A stretch of 64,000 nt of DNA, taken from positions 62,001 to 126,000 of the forward strand of contig DDTO01000001.1 of assembly GCA_002344135.1 (NCBI GenBank). The letters run 5' to 3'. This DNA is from Chthonomonas sp. UBA2362 (GTDB lineage: Bacteria > Armatimonadota > Fimbriimonadia > Fimbriimonadales > Fimbriimonadaceae). The position numbers and the translations under genes were made by a program. The notes beneath the pieces are model-generated. The model made no database searches, had not been told where the DNA came from, and saw only the letters and a list, made by a program, of their open reading frames with translations. Below are positions 55,065-63,947 of this stretch, piece after piece; position 1 is the first letter of the stretch, and the number at the start of each line of letters is the position of its first letter.

Positions 55065-55883
55065 ATGGCACTGACCGATCCGAGCGGCGACAACGTCTAT
55101 GCGATGGATAGGATCGGCCAAGGGATGAGGGCGAGAGGACTGGACTCCTACCCATCTCGCCTGCGGGACACGCGCGGCGCGATCTGGGCTCGGCCATACG
55201 GCCGGTCGGTCAACTATTATCTTCGCCGGCCGCGAACCGGTACGATGATGCGGGAGTTCTTGAACTCCGAAGCCGTGGATTGGGGAGCGGTTCGATCGAA
55301 CGTGATAGAGGGTATCGGGCAGGCAGGCGTGCTCGAAGGTGAGGTGTTCTACGACTGCCTTCAAAGGTGGCATATCCAAGAGGACTTCGAAGCCTACGGC
55401 ATGGTGATGCCTTTCCTGGGGATCGAAGGCGGCTCGGACGGTCCCTATCAACTAAGGGTCAAGCTGGCGTTGTTCCAGAACTTTCCATACGTACACGAGT
55501 ACCAAACTTGGAAACTCCTGCCCGGAGCCAAGTTCTTGCTCGACGCGACGGTCCAAAACACCTCGGGCTCGAGTCTCCAGCGTAAGCTTTTCGTCCCGTT
55601 CGAGAACAGAACGCAGGGGACCCTGGTCATTCCGGCCGGTCTCTACTACCTGTTTATCATGCCCGCCAATCCGTTCGAGTTCACTATGAGCGTTTACACC
55701 CGCAGCGTTCGAGACTACGTCAACGACACTGCCCTCGTTTGGCGAGGCGACCGCTATCGGTCCTTCTCGCCGACAGTGAACTTCGATACATACGACTACG
55801 CCGATCTGGTGTTCCAGAACGACGGCTCCGCGCCACCGATCGGGACCGTGTACTCCACGCCCCCAGCCTTCGCGCAGCCTTGA
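55065..55883 (+). CDS. Protein of unknown function
   Basis: 272 residues, ATG with GGAGG six to eight bases upstream. No signal peptide, no membrane segment and no motif I recognise. The sequence is rich in aromatic residues and looks beta-structured (residues ~95-250, e.g. WKLLPGAKFLLDATVQNTSG, TQGTLVIPAGLYYLF). It stands behind a good promoter. Followed 65 nt later by a PEP-CTERM gene, so possibly one unit. It could be a soluble or non-classically exported structural protein; this is not shown. Confidence 0.6.
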   Translation: MALTDPSGDNVYAMDRIGQGMRARGLDSYPSRLRDTRGAIWARPYGRSVNYYLRRPRTGTMMREFLNSEAVDWGAVRSNVIEGIGQAGVLEGEVFYDCLQRWHIQEDFEAYGMVMPFLGIEGGSDGPYQLRVKLALFQNFPYVHEYQTWKLLPGAKFLLDATVQNTSGSSLQRKLFVPFENRTQGTLVIPAGLYYLFIMPANPFEFTMSVYTRSVRDYVNDTALVWRGDRYRSFSPTVNFDTYDYADLVFQNDGSAPPIGTVYSTPPAFAQP

Positions 55884-55948
55884 TTCGACATCGACTTCTC
55901 ATTCCTAGGCCGGTTCGGATGACCGGCCCCCGTCCAAAGGAGACTCTC

Positions 55949-56731
55949 ATGAAGGCGCTTACCTTGGTCAAATCGTTCATTTGCTGCGTTCTCTTCGCGG
56001 CCACGCTTCCGTCGACAGCCCAGCCCCTCTCGGAGTCCGTGCAGTTCTACTTCTCAGATGCCGGAGGATCGGACGAGCGCGTGTTTACCGACGTCGTGAC
56101 CAGCGCCGATTGGACGAAGGAGTACGACATCCACGTCAAGAATGTCTGGCACAGTCCAATCGAATTCGTAGCTGCACAATTGGTGGTCGGGTATGGACAG
56201 TGCCTAGGTCCAGGTCCGGCCGCGACTCTGATCCCGTTTACAGACCTCGTCTCGATACGCTTTCCCGATCAGGCCAGTCTTCCCATCAGTCAAAACCCCA
56301 ACATTACGAGAATCGCAACGTGGAATGTCGAATCTCCAACTACGCCTCCGTTCCTCGGAGGCGCGTCTGGCCCTGGCTCAGGCGAAGCAAGGCCCTATGG
56401 CTTGATAGTTCCAATGAGCATCGGACAGGGTCCAATTCAGACCCCGCCTGTCGGGGACACCATATTCTTAGCAAGAATCTCCTTTAAGAATCGATTCTTG
56501 TTTCAGCTTGGTGGGGAGACACTCCTGTCGCTGTCGGCGGGCAGCGGAACAATCAATACGTCGACGTGTTTGTATGATACGCGGTCGCAGATCCCGAGAG
56601 TTTTCCGCACTGCAAATTGGGAGCAGAGTTCTACGCTTCGCTTGATGCCTGTTCCCGAGCCAAGCACATTATGCTTAGTCGGAAGCGGCGTCCTTGTACT
56701 TTACCGAAATCGGAAAATGGCGCGGCAATGA
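55949..56731 (+). CDS. PEP-CTERM sorting-domain protein
   Basis: 260 residues, ATG 55949 with AAAGGAGA upstream. Signal peptide ~1-24 ending STAQ. Middle domain is beta-rich, unknown. The C-terminus has VPEPSTLCLVGSGVLVLY followed by RNRKMARQ, a slightly divergent PEP-CTERM. The stop codon overlaps the start of the following reading frame as ATGA. From about 56150 the sequence appears more AT-rich than its surroundings. Confidence 0.82.
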   Translation: MKALTLVKSFICCVLFAATLPSTAQPLSESVQFYFSDAGGSDERVFTDVVTSADWTKEYDIHVKNVWHSPIEFVAAQLVVGYGQCLGPGPAATLIPFTDLVSIRFPDQASLPISQNPNITRIATWNVESPTTPPFLGGASGPGSGEARPYGLIVPMSIGQGPIQTPPVGDTIFLARISFKNRFLFQLGGETLLSLSAGSGTINTSTCLYDTRSQIPRVFRTANWEQSSTLRLMPVPEPSTLCLVGSGVLVLYRNRKMARQ

Positions 56732-57876
56732 CAGATGCTCGCCGAGGGGTCTGCGTTGCGCCAGCAAGCACGCTGCATGCGCGTTTGTTCCGGGATTCGA
56801 CCTTAGTTGCCGCGAAGCGGTTGGGCTTCACGATGGCAAGGTTCAATCCTGGCATATGGGAACTCCTGCATGGCGGTCCGGGCACGGTTCCTGACGGATC
56901 TTGGGCACCGTTGGACAACCATGTACGGCAGTGCATGCACCATGGAGTTGATATTCTGTTGACGCTGGCTCGACCCCCTGCAGGAGGGGGTTGGAACTCG
57001 GTTGAGTACGAAAACGGGTTCTGGGAGTGGGACTTTCTGGATTACGACGGCGTACTCGCCTTTGTACATTGCGATCATCGATCGCGTTCTCACTGATAAC
57101 GGAGTTCCTCCCAATCGCTTGTTTGTAGAAGTTGCCAACGAGGCATGTTTGCGAACACAGGGAGGCACGGAGAATGCAGGACCTCCTCCCACTAGCACAG
57201 GTACAATCCAACCTTTTTACCTTGCTTCTCTCTCCGATATGATGGTTGTCCTAAAGGTTGCATTCCCTACGGTGAGTTTCCTGTCTCATGCGTTTGCTTT
57301 CGTCGATCTCGCCCGGTTGGCTACGATGGAGAACCCCTGGATGACCGAGTGGGAAGCGTTCATCGGGGCGCCACCCGCGCTCCTTACCGCGTGCGACATC
57401 CTCAACGTTCACATCTACTTCGGCTACAAAAAGTCCTGCGGTCCCATGCCTTGGGACGAGTATGCTCGAAACGTCGTCACCCTCTTCGACGCCTTCCTCG
57501 CGCAGCGTGACGCGATGCCGAGCCCGGAATGGGACGTGGTCAAGGCCAAGCCGGTGTGGATCACGGAAACCGGCGTCAGCTAGGTTCATGGAGGTAGACG
57601 GATTCAAGTGGGGCAACCAAGACCAGCTCGCCTTGTTCCGCACTGCCGCCTACGACGACCTATGCTTCCACGAGAAGGCCGAGGCGGTATTCGAGTTCTG
57701 CATGCGCAACGAGCTCGAGGAGTACGACGCCCGCGACCATCCGTTCAACCGAGGGGATCCTCCGCTTCGACGGCTCGATCACGGCCAGTTACGACCGGTT
57801 CGCGATCATGAACGGCGTCGCCGCCATCGTCTATCCCATCCACTTCGTGGAGGCCGAAGAGCTCGTGATCGCCTAG
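56728..57876 (+). pseudogene. Glycoside-hydrolase-like gene broken by three frameshifts
   Basis: Begins MTDARRGVCVAPASTL with ATG 56728, and reads LGFTMARFNPGIWELLHGG and HGVDILLTLARPP. It loses frame near 57045 and continues one base on with YSPLYIAIIDRVLTDNG and EVANEACLR; near 57570 it shifts again to ARFMEVDGFKWGNQDQLALF after WITETG; near 57750 it shifts a third time to GILRFDGSITASYDRFAIM. The Asn-Glu and later Glu-Thr-Gly sites fit a clan GH-A type fold. All three shifts are +1, so the last part returns to the original frame. Total ~380 residues if repaired. A degraded gene is most likely, but sequencing errors are not excluded. Confidence 0.7.
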
Positions 57877-58451
57877 CCGTTCGGATCGTCCAGCAGGGCC
57901 TGCAGCCTTGCTCCGAGTTCCGGCTCGAACCGCGCGGGCCACGTCTCGTCGATCAGGCCCAATGAAACCATGTCCAGGAGATGCACTTGATCCTTGCGTC
58001 GATTCGCGATCAGCTTCGATCTAACCAGGGCCTCCAGCGTCAAGATCTTGTATGCACCGAATTGGACGGCGTCCTCGACCCCCGGAAGTTCGAATCCTGC
58101 CTCCGTCCGATGATGGGCTAGTACGAGATGAACGGCCTCGCGCGCCTTCGTACCTTCAGGATCGAGGAACATGTCTAATCCGGCGACGTGTCGGTATCGA
58201 TAGCCCTCCGGTTCGAGAACGGTGCGCATTCGCTCGATGTCGCGCTCCCGAACCACGATGTCCACGTCTCGCGTGTTGCGGACTGCCGCTTCGTCGACCG
58301 TCGACACCCATGCCGCCACCGCATGGCCTCCAGCCACCGCGTAGTCGATTCCGGCGGCGTTCAGCAGCGATGTCACCCGAAGCAGTCGTTCTCGTACGCG
58401 TTCCACCGCTCGCTCCATCCTATTGAGAATCTCGATCCCGTCGATCACCAC
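57873..58451 (-). CDS. Nucleotidyltransferase-fold protein
   Basis: 192 residues. GTG start 58451. The fold signature AVAGGHAVAAW (residues ~37-47) and RNTRDVDIVVRERDIERM (~60-76) match small nucleotidyltransferase families of the AbiEii/MNT type. The later HLLDMVSLGLIDETW is typical of their C-terminal helices. Function may be antitoxin/toxin-like or unknown; no partner of a standard toxin-antitoxin pair is adjacent. The stop overlaps the convergent pseudogene stop as CTAG. Confidence 0.75.
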   Translation of the reverse strand: MVIDGIEILNRMERAVERVRERLLRVTSLLNAAGIDYAVAGGHAVAAWVSTVDEAAVRNTRDVDIVVRERDIERMRTVLEPEGYRYRHVAGLDMFLDPEGTKAREAVHLVLAHHRTEAGFELPGVEDAVQFGAYKILTLEALVRSKLIANRRKDQVHLLDMVSLGLIDETWPARFEPELGARLQALLDDPNG

Positions 58452-58477
58452 CTTAGAGTATAGCGGCCCACACGAGA

Positions 58478-58511
58478 AAGCCCCATCGAGCGTTTCCGCT
58501 CGATGGGGCTT
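58478..58511 (-). terminator. Strong intrinsic terminator after rpsG
   Basis: Perfect 15-bp stem (AAGCCCCATCGAGCG / CGCTCGATGGGGCTT) with a four-base loop; on the minus strand it ends GGGGCTTTCTC. It lies 17 nt after the rpsG stop and would end the rpsL-rpsG transcript there. Confidence 0.8.
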
Positions 58512-58527
58512 CGGTCCCTCGGGAGCA

Positions 58528-58998
58528 CTAGAACCGGTAGTGGCTGAACGCCTTGTTGGCTTCCGCCATGCGGTGGGTGTCTTCTCGCTTCTTGATGCTC
58601 GGGCCGGTGCCGTTGTAGGCGTCGAGCAGTTCGCCAGAGAGTTTCTCGATCATCGACTTCCCGCTTCGCTTGCGAGCGTTGCCGACCAGCCACCGCAGCG
58701 CGAGGGTGCGCCGTCGGACCGGTCGAACGTCCATGGGGACCTGGTAGGTCTGCCCGCCGACGCGCCGGGGTCGAACTTCTACCGCAGGCATGACGTTCTG
58801 GATGGCCTTTTCGAAGACCTCGATCGCAGGGACACCTGCCTTCTCCTCGCAAATCTTGATGGCGCTGTAGAAGATTTTCTCCGAGACGGCTTTCTTGCCG
58901 TCGAGCATCAGGCGATTGATGAAGCGCTGGATCATCTCGCTTCCGTAAACCGGATCGGGGAGGACGATTCTCTTGTCTGCGGGTCCTTTTCTTGGCAT
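58528..58998 (-). CDS. rpsG: 30S ribosomal protein S7
   Basis: 156 residues, full length. Hallmarks: RFINRLMLDGKKAVSEKIFY, VRPRRVGGQTYQVPMDVRP, ALRWLVGNARKRSGKSM, and HRMAEANKAFSHYRF at the end. It primes assembly of the 30S head. It lies 14 nt after rpsL in the same transcript; the expected next gene, fusA, is missing here and is found 5.1 kb downstream. Confidence 0.97.
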   Translation of the reverse strand: MPRKGPADKRIVLPDPVYGSEMIQRFINRLMLDGKKAVSEKIFYSAIKICEEKAGVPAIEVFEKAIQNVMPAVEVRPRRVGGQTYQVPMDVRPVRRRTLALRWLVGNARKRSGKSMIEKLSGELLDAYNGTGPSIKKREDTHRMAEANKAFSHYRF

Positions 58999-59012
58999 AT
59001 CCTACTGGTTCC

Positions 59013-59393
<381 letters not shown>

Positions 59394-59445
59394 TCATTCC
59401 TCGGTCCAGAGTCATCGGCTCGGGCGGCTTCGCTCCAACGGACAA

Positions 59446-59476
59446 AAGCCCCATGCGGCAACGACGCAGGGGGCTT
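59446..59476 (-). terminator. Terminator-like hairpin (attenuator) in the rpsL leader
   Basis: On the minus strand: AAGCCCC-C-TGCG, loop TCGTTGC, CGCA-T-GGGGCTT, followed by TTGTCC, so GGGGCTTTTG ends the stem. It lies ~100 nt after the predicted start of transcription and ~53 nt before the ATG. Confidence 0.65.
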
Positions 59477-59582
59477 CTCGAAACAAAACCTTGACTAGAC
59501 TCTCGATGTCCCAGCGGACTCGTTTCGCCTCCTTCGCGTTGTTGTCCGACACGAGGCGCGTTCGCGCCCAATGCCGAGGCAG

Positions 59583-59612
59583 ATTATAGTCGGGTTCGCT
59601 AGGACGTGTCAA
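59583..59612 (-). promoter_or_regulatory. Consensus sigma-70 promoter of rpsL-rpsG
   Basis: On the minus strand TTGACA (59612-59607), 18 bases, then TATAAT (59588-59583): both boxes are perfect consensus. It fits a highly expressed ribosomal-protein unit and gives a leader of about 180 nt. Confidence 0.85.
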
Positions 59613-59693
59613 GGGCGAACAGCCTGAGACGAGTCACGGTTGCGGTGTGACGGGTGTCACGCCTTGCTCAGCTTCCTAAGCGATCCTGTAAGC

Positions 59694-60902
59694 ATGTTGA
59701 TTCAGACCCTCTCCCTGATGCTCGCCGTCCAATCGGCGCCGCCCGTCGCCTTCACGACCTCCGACAAGGCTGGCTTCCAGCTCTTTGTCGCCCAAGCAGA
59801 CTCGGTCCTCCGCGAGCTCGGTTCAGCCCACGACCCGGTGTGGTCACCTGACGGAAGTTCGCTCGCTTACCTCCGGTGCAAGGGACCTAGGTCTGACGAA
59901 CACACCTTGATGGTCTGGACCCCGGGGAAGGGCGAGCCTCGCGCCGTCTACGAAACATCTTCGGAGCTCGCACCGGTGTGGTCATCGGATTCCAAGACCC
60001 TCCTGGTCGCTTTCGTTGTAAAGACCGCCCCTGAGGACGATGACTTCGGCATTTTCAAGGCGACGCTCGTCGACGTGGCCTCCGGCAAGAGCGCCGATCT
60101 CGGCGAGATTTGCATCGACGAAGACACCACCCCGGTCGCTGTCCCCAACTCCCCGAACTTCCTCGTGAACCTCGGATCATGGGAGGACGAAGAGACGCCA
60201 CACCTCTGGCTGGTCGATTCCGCCGGCAAGAAACTGAAGGATCTCGGTGAAGGCTACATGGCCGAGCCGTCACCCAACGGGAAGTACGCCGCTGTGCTCG
60301 ACGGGTCGAAGGTGATCTCAATCGACCTGGCGACGGGCGCCCGACAGAAGCTCGCTCATTGCTGCGATTGTGAGAGTTCGTGGCCGAACTGGATGCCAGA
60401 CTCCTCGGGAGTGCTCGTCTACGACGGGGCCGAAGAAGTGGTCGTGCTCGTGAGTCCTACCGGGACGGTGTTGAAGAAACTGCCGAAGGGATACGATTCC
60501 GCTGACCTTGACCCGACAGGCAGAATCGCCGTCTTGGGTGGCAATTCAAAAGCGTGTGTGTATGACCTTTCGGGCGGAAGACTGCTCGCCGAGGTCGGGG
60601 ATTATTGCTACTCGATCGGGTGGGCGGACGATGGGAAGCGCTACTTCTATGCGTCTGTCACCGAAGATGAGTCCGAAGATTACGAGACAAAGCTGAGAGC
60701 CTTCGATCTTGTCAAGGGACTGACGGCCTTTCCCGACAAGCCGATGGACATCGATTCCGACGGATTGCCAGAGATTTCCTCGAATGGCAAGTGGCTTATC
60801 TTCCCCGGCAAAGACAAGACCTCGATTTACGAGTGCGCGACTGGCAAATGGCGTGACCTGGCGAGCAAGTCTTACTTCGAGGTGGCCTTCTGTCCGAAGT
60901 AA
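59694..60902 (+). CDS. Secreted TolB-like beta-propeller protein
   Basis: ATG 59694 (MLIQTLSLMLAVQSAPPV) starts a signal peptide; the frame opens earlier at 59640. Residues ~30-400 are propeller-type repeats: HDPVWSPDGSSLAYLR, LAPVWSSDSKTLLVAF, AEPSPNGKYAAVLDG, SWPNWMPDSSGVLVYDG. WD40/TolB-like, with no catalytic site. 402 residues. Divergent from the rpsL promoter region. Confidence 0.75.
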   Translation: MLIQTLSLMLAVQSAPPVAFTTSDKAGFQLFVAQADSVLRELGSAHDPVWSPDGSSLAYLRCKGPRSDEHTLMVWTPGKGEPRAVYETSSELAPVWSSDSKTLLVAFVVKTAPEDDDFGIFKATLVDVASGKSADLGEICIDEDTTPVAVPNSPNFLVNLGSWEDEETPHLWLVDSAGKKLKDLGEGYMAEPSPNGKYAAVLDGSKVISIDLATGARQKLAHCCDCESSWPNWMPDSSGVLVYDGAEEVVVLVSPTGTVLKKLPKGYDSADLDPTGRIAVLGGNSKACVYDLSGGRLLAEVGDYCYSIGWADDGKRYFYASVTEDESEDYETKLRAFDLVKGLTAFPDKPMDIDSDGLPEISSNGKWLIFPGKDKTSIYECATGKWRDLASKSYFEVAFCPK

Positions 60903-60938
60903 CCACCTCATGGCAGAACAGGCGGTAAAGTAGCGCCC

Positions 60939-61493
60939 GTGCTCCACGGACTCGGACTCGCCTTTGCCGCCCTCGCTGCACCTCTCCCCCAGGACCGACC
61001 CGGAAACTGGATGGTCTGGGGGTTCTATGGCCAGTCGTGGTTCATCCTCGGTTCGGAGGATCTCCGCCGCGGCGGCGGTTTGGCCGTGCAGTGGATCCGA
61101 CCCGAGCCACGATTCACCTTCCGACGCAACCGCGGCAGCCTCGTCCTCGAAGCCAACTACACCCGCACCGAGGGCGGAGACAAGTTCGAATTCGAGGCCG
61201 ACAAGACGCACGCCATGGGCGTGGCGGCCCTTGCCCGTTACGAGTTCCGCAACGAGCGAGGGCCCCACTTCTATGTCGAGGGCGGCTGGGGCGTCCAATG
61301 GGCCGACCGAATCACGATCGACCTCCCAAGCCACTTCAACTCCACACCCATCCTCGGCGCAGGATTCATCATCCCGACCGGAAAAACCGAGGTGTACGTC
61401 GGAGGACGATGGATTCACGTGTCGAACGGTGGCACCAAGGGCAACAACCCCGGTCAGAACCAACTCTTCTTCATGGTCGGCATTCGCTTCTGA
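60939..61493 (+). CDS. PagL-like acyloxyacyl hydrolase family protein
   Basis: 184 residues, GTG start, with an N-terminal segment that looks like a short signal (MLHGLGLAFAALAAPLPQ). The end matches the PagL (lipid A 3-O-deacylase) block: RWIHVSNGGTKGNNPGQN, with the catalytic His and Ser (near 159 and 161). In Pseudomonas PagL the catalytic Glu comes twelve residues after the Ser; here that place is Asn, as in more distant family members. Outer-membrane beta-barrel; LPS modification is plausible but not proved. Confidence 0.78.
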   Translation: MLHGLGLAFAALAAPLPQDRPGNWMVWGFYGQSWFILGSEDLRRGGGLAVQWIRPEPRFTFRRNRGSLVLEANYTRTEGGDKFEFEADKTHAMGVAALARYEFRNERGPHFYVEGGWGVQWADRITIDLPSHFNSTPILGAGFIIPTGKTEVYVGGRWIHVSNGGTKGNNPGQNQLFFMVGIRF

Positions 61494-61523
61494 CACCGAT
61501 CTCGTAGACCTTGGTATAACCCG

Positions 61524-62300
61524 ATGCGCATGCCCTCGACGATTCTCTTGCGCGTGTGGCGCCAAGCCGCCTCGGACACCGAGCCTTACTGGGACGAGTT
61601 CGAGATTCCCTACCGTCCCAATCTGAACGTCATCTCCGCGCTCATGGAGATCCGCAAGAACCCGGTCACCCGAGACGGCCGGACAGTGGAGCCCCCGACT
61701 TGGGATGCGGCCTGCCTCGAAGAAGTCTGCGGCTCGTGCACGATGAACGTGAACAGTCGCGTGCGCCAAGCCTGCTCAGCCCTGATAGAAGACGTCGCCC
61801 ACGAGCGAGGAGAGGTACTCGAAGTCGTGCTAGAGCCCATGCGCAAGTATCCGCTGGTGCGCGACCTCCAGGTCGACCGAAGCCGAATGTTCGAAAACCT
61901 GATCAAGATCAAGGCCTGGGTACCCATCGACGGCACCTACGATCTAGGCATGGCTCAGCCGCAGGACGACCACATCCGGCAATTGCGGTACGCGTTGAGC
62001 CGCTGCATGACCTGCGGCTGCTGCACGGAGGCCTGCCCGCAAGTAAACGACAATTCGCCCTTCGTCGGGCCGGCCGCGGTCGCGCAGGGGTTGCTGTTCA
62101 ACCTCCATCCGGTTGGCAAGGGCCTCGCTGAGGATCGCCTAGAGTTCCTCTCCAGCGAAGAGGGTATCACCGGCTGCGGAAACGCCCAGAACTGCGTCAA
62201 GGTGTGCCCGAAGGGCGTCCCCCTCACCCAGGCGATTGCCCAGGTCAACCGCGACACGACGGTTTTCAAGCTCCGCAAGTGGATGGGCCTGACCGGCTGA
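61524..62300 (+). CDS. sdhB: Succinate dehydrogenase iron-sulfur subunit
   Basis: Iron-sulfur subunit of succinate dehydrogenase/fumarate reductase. The [2Fe-2S] ligands are in CLEEVCGSCTM plus the Cys at VRQAC; [4Fe-4S]/[3Fe-4S] ligands are in CMTCGCCTEACPQ and GCGNAQNCVKVCPKGVPL. 258 residues, the Gram-positive-type length. ATG 61524 or 61530. sdhA and sdhC are not in the window, which is unusual. Confidence 0.95.
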   Translation: MRMPSTILLRVWRQAASDTEPYWDEFEIPYRPNLNVISALMEIRKNPVTRDGRTVEPPTWDAACLEEVCGSCTMNVNSRVRQACSALIEDVAHERGEVLEVVLEPMRKYPLVRDLQVDRSRMFENLIKIKAWVPIDGTYDLGMAQPQDDHIRQLRYALSRCMTCGCCTEACPQVNDNSPFVGPAAVAQGLLFNLHPVGKGLAEDRLEFLSSEEGITGCGNAQNCVKVCPKGVPLTQAIAQVNRDTTVFKLRKWMGLTG

Positions 62301-62595
62301 AGAGATTTCGCTTCGCGTAGACGCCTTGTCGGTCCGCCCCCCGAATCAAAGCGCTCCCCGACTCGCCGAGGCAGGCGGTGTGTGGAGTACGCCAGCTCGA
62401 CAGCGCCTGGTTCCTGCCTCGAACAGCGCCCGACGCGATGGCCTCGCGGATTGAAGCCCGGGGTCGCCGGCCCAGTAAATTGTCAATAGGTGCCGTACCA
62501 CGCTCGCTACCGCAAAAATTCCTATATACTGCAGTTTGATCGATTGCTAATATGCTTGCTCGGCGGGAGCCGATTGAGCGAAGGAGATTGGACTA
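62301..62595. other. Intergenic stretch without a gene
   Basis: 295 nt between sdhB and the haloperoxidase-like gene. It contains a 9-bp inverted repeat (CGAGGCAGG at 62367 and CCTGCCTCG at 62413) and a TATACT at 62525-62530 with no good -35 found. A ribosome binding site AAGGAGA lies just before the next ATG. I see no frame with coding character. Confidence 0.5.
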
Positions 62596-63921
62596 ATGAA
62601 CTCGATTCGATTGACTTGGTTGGCAGGTGCTTGCGTCGTTTCCTTGCTCGCCGTGTCTCCGGCACGGGCCGACGAGGTGATTTTTTGGAACCAGCAGGCT
62701 CTGCAGGCGATCCGGAACACCTCGATGAATCCTCCCATGGCGTCTCGCGCCCTCGCCATCGCCCACGCGGCGATGTACGACGCGGTGAACGCCATCGAGG
62801 GGACGCACCGCCCTTACCTCTACCAAAACTCGGCGGACCCCAGTTGCTCGAAGGAGGCCGCCGTGGCGCAGGCCGCCTATACGACGCTGTCTACCCTCTT
62901 TCCGACCCAGGCGGTGAACTTGCAGACGCAGCTGGCCGCGCGGCTCGCTCTGATACCGGACGGCGCACCGAAGACCTTGGGCATCGGCCTCGGGCAGACC
63001 GTCGGCGACGGCATGCTCGCCGCCCGAACCGGCGACGGCTCGGCTTTTAATCCGGGACCCTATACCGGTGGCAACAACATCGGCCAGTGGCGGCCCACCC
63101 CTCCCGGCTTTGCGAACGGGCTTCTTCCGGCTTGGGGCCAAGTGACGCCGTTCGCCCTGACCAGCGGCTCGCAGTTCCGACAAGGGCCGCCGCCTGCGAT
63201 CAATAGCGCCGCCTATACGGCGGACTACAACGAAGTGAAAGAACTCGGGTCGGCGACGAGTGCCACTCGCACGGCCGATCAGACGAACATCGCCCGCTTC
63301 TGGGCCGACGGCGGCGGCACCTCGACCCCGCCGGGGCACTGGAACCGGATCGCGCAGGACGTGGGGCTCGCGCAAAACAACAGCCTCCACGATAATGCGC
63401 GGATGTTCGCCTTGCTCAACTTCGCCACGGCGGACAGCGGGATCGCCTGCTGGGACATGAAGTACCTCTACGAATATTGGCGGCCGGTAACCGGTATCCG
63501 AGAGGGCGATAACGACGGTAACCCCGACACCGTGGGTGATGCCGCCTGGACACCCCTGATCGGGACACCGCCCTTCCCGTCGTACACGAGCGGCCACTCC
63601 ACGTTCAGCGGGTCGGCGGCGTTCGTCCTTGCCCGCTTCTTTGGGACCGACGCCATCTCGTTCACGTCGAGCGCCGAGGGCTTCGTCGTTCCCGACCGGA
63701 ACTTCACTTCGTTCAGCCAGGCCGCACAAGAAGCCATGAATAGTCGGATGTATGGCGGCATTCACTGGCGGGTCGACAACGAGGTCGGGCTCGCGATGGG
63801 CCTCGACATCGGCGACTACGTGTACGACAACTACCTCGGTGTGGTGCCGGAGCCGGCGTCGCTCGCCGTGTTCAGCCTGGGACTTCTGCCCTTGCTCCGT
63901 CGCCGACGGCGCTCCCGTTAG
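62596..63921 (+). CDS. Vanadium-haloperoxidase/PAP2-like protein with PEP-CTERM tail
   Basis: 441 residues. Signal peptide ~1-25. Family motifs: IFWNQQALQAIRNTSMNPPMASRALAIAHAAMYDAVNAI in pieces near the start; KYLYEYWRPVTGIREGDNDGN; PSYTSGHSTFSGSAAFVLARFFG near 330; and RMYGGIHWRVDNEVGLAMG near 390 with the catalytic His. All four vanadate-binding blocks are present. The C-terminus has VPEPASLAVFSLGLLPLL then RRRRRSR: a PEP-CTERM anchor. Likely a surface-bound haloperoxidase or acid phosphatase; which one cannot be told by eye. Confidence 0.9.
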   Translation: MNSIRLTWLAGACVVSLLAVSPARADEVIFWNQQALQAIRNTSMNPPMASRALAIAHAAMYDAVNAIEGTHRPYLYQNSADPSCSKEAAVAQAAYTTLSTLFPTQAVNLQTQLAARLALIPDGAPKTLGIGLGQTVGDGMLAARTGDGSAFNPGPYTGGNNIGQWRPTPPGFANGLLPAWGQVTPFALTSGSQFRQGPPPAINSAAYTADYNEVKELGSATSATRTADQTNIARFWADGGGTSTPPGHWNRIAQDVGLAQNNSLHDNARMFALLNFATADSGIACWDMKYLYEYWRPVTGIREGDNDGNPDTVGDAAWTPLIGTPPFPSYTSGHSTFSGSAAFVLARFFGTDAISFTSSAEGFVVPDRNFTSFSQAAQEAMNSRMYGGIHWRVDNEVGLAMGLDIGDYVYDNYLGVVPEPASLAVFSLGLLPLLRRRRRSR

Positions 63922-63947
63922 CGGCTCTGTCTCGGTAACATCGCCCG

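Noticed and set aside
60546..61769. Long minus-strand open frame across the beta-propeller, PagL-like and sdhB genes
   Set aside because: Spans three real genes in the opposite direction and has no family motif.
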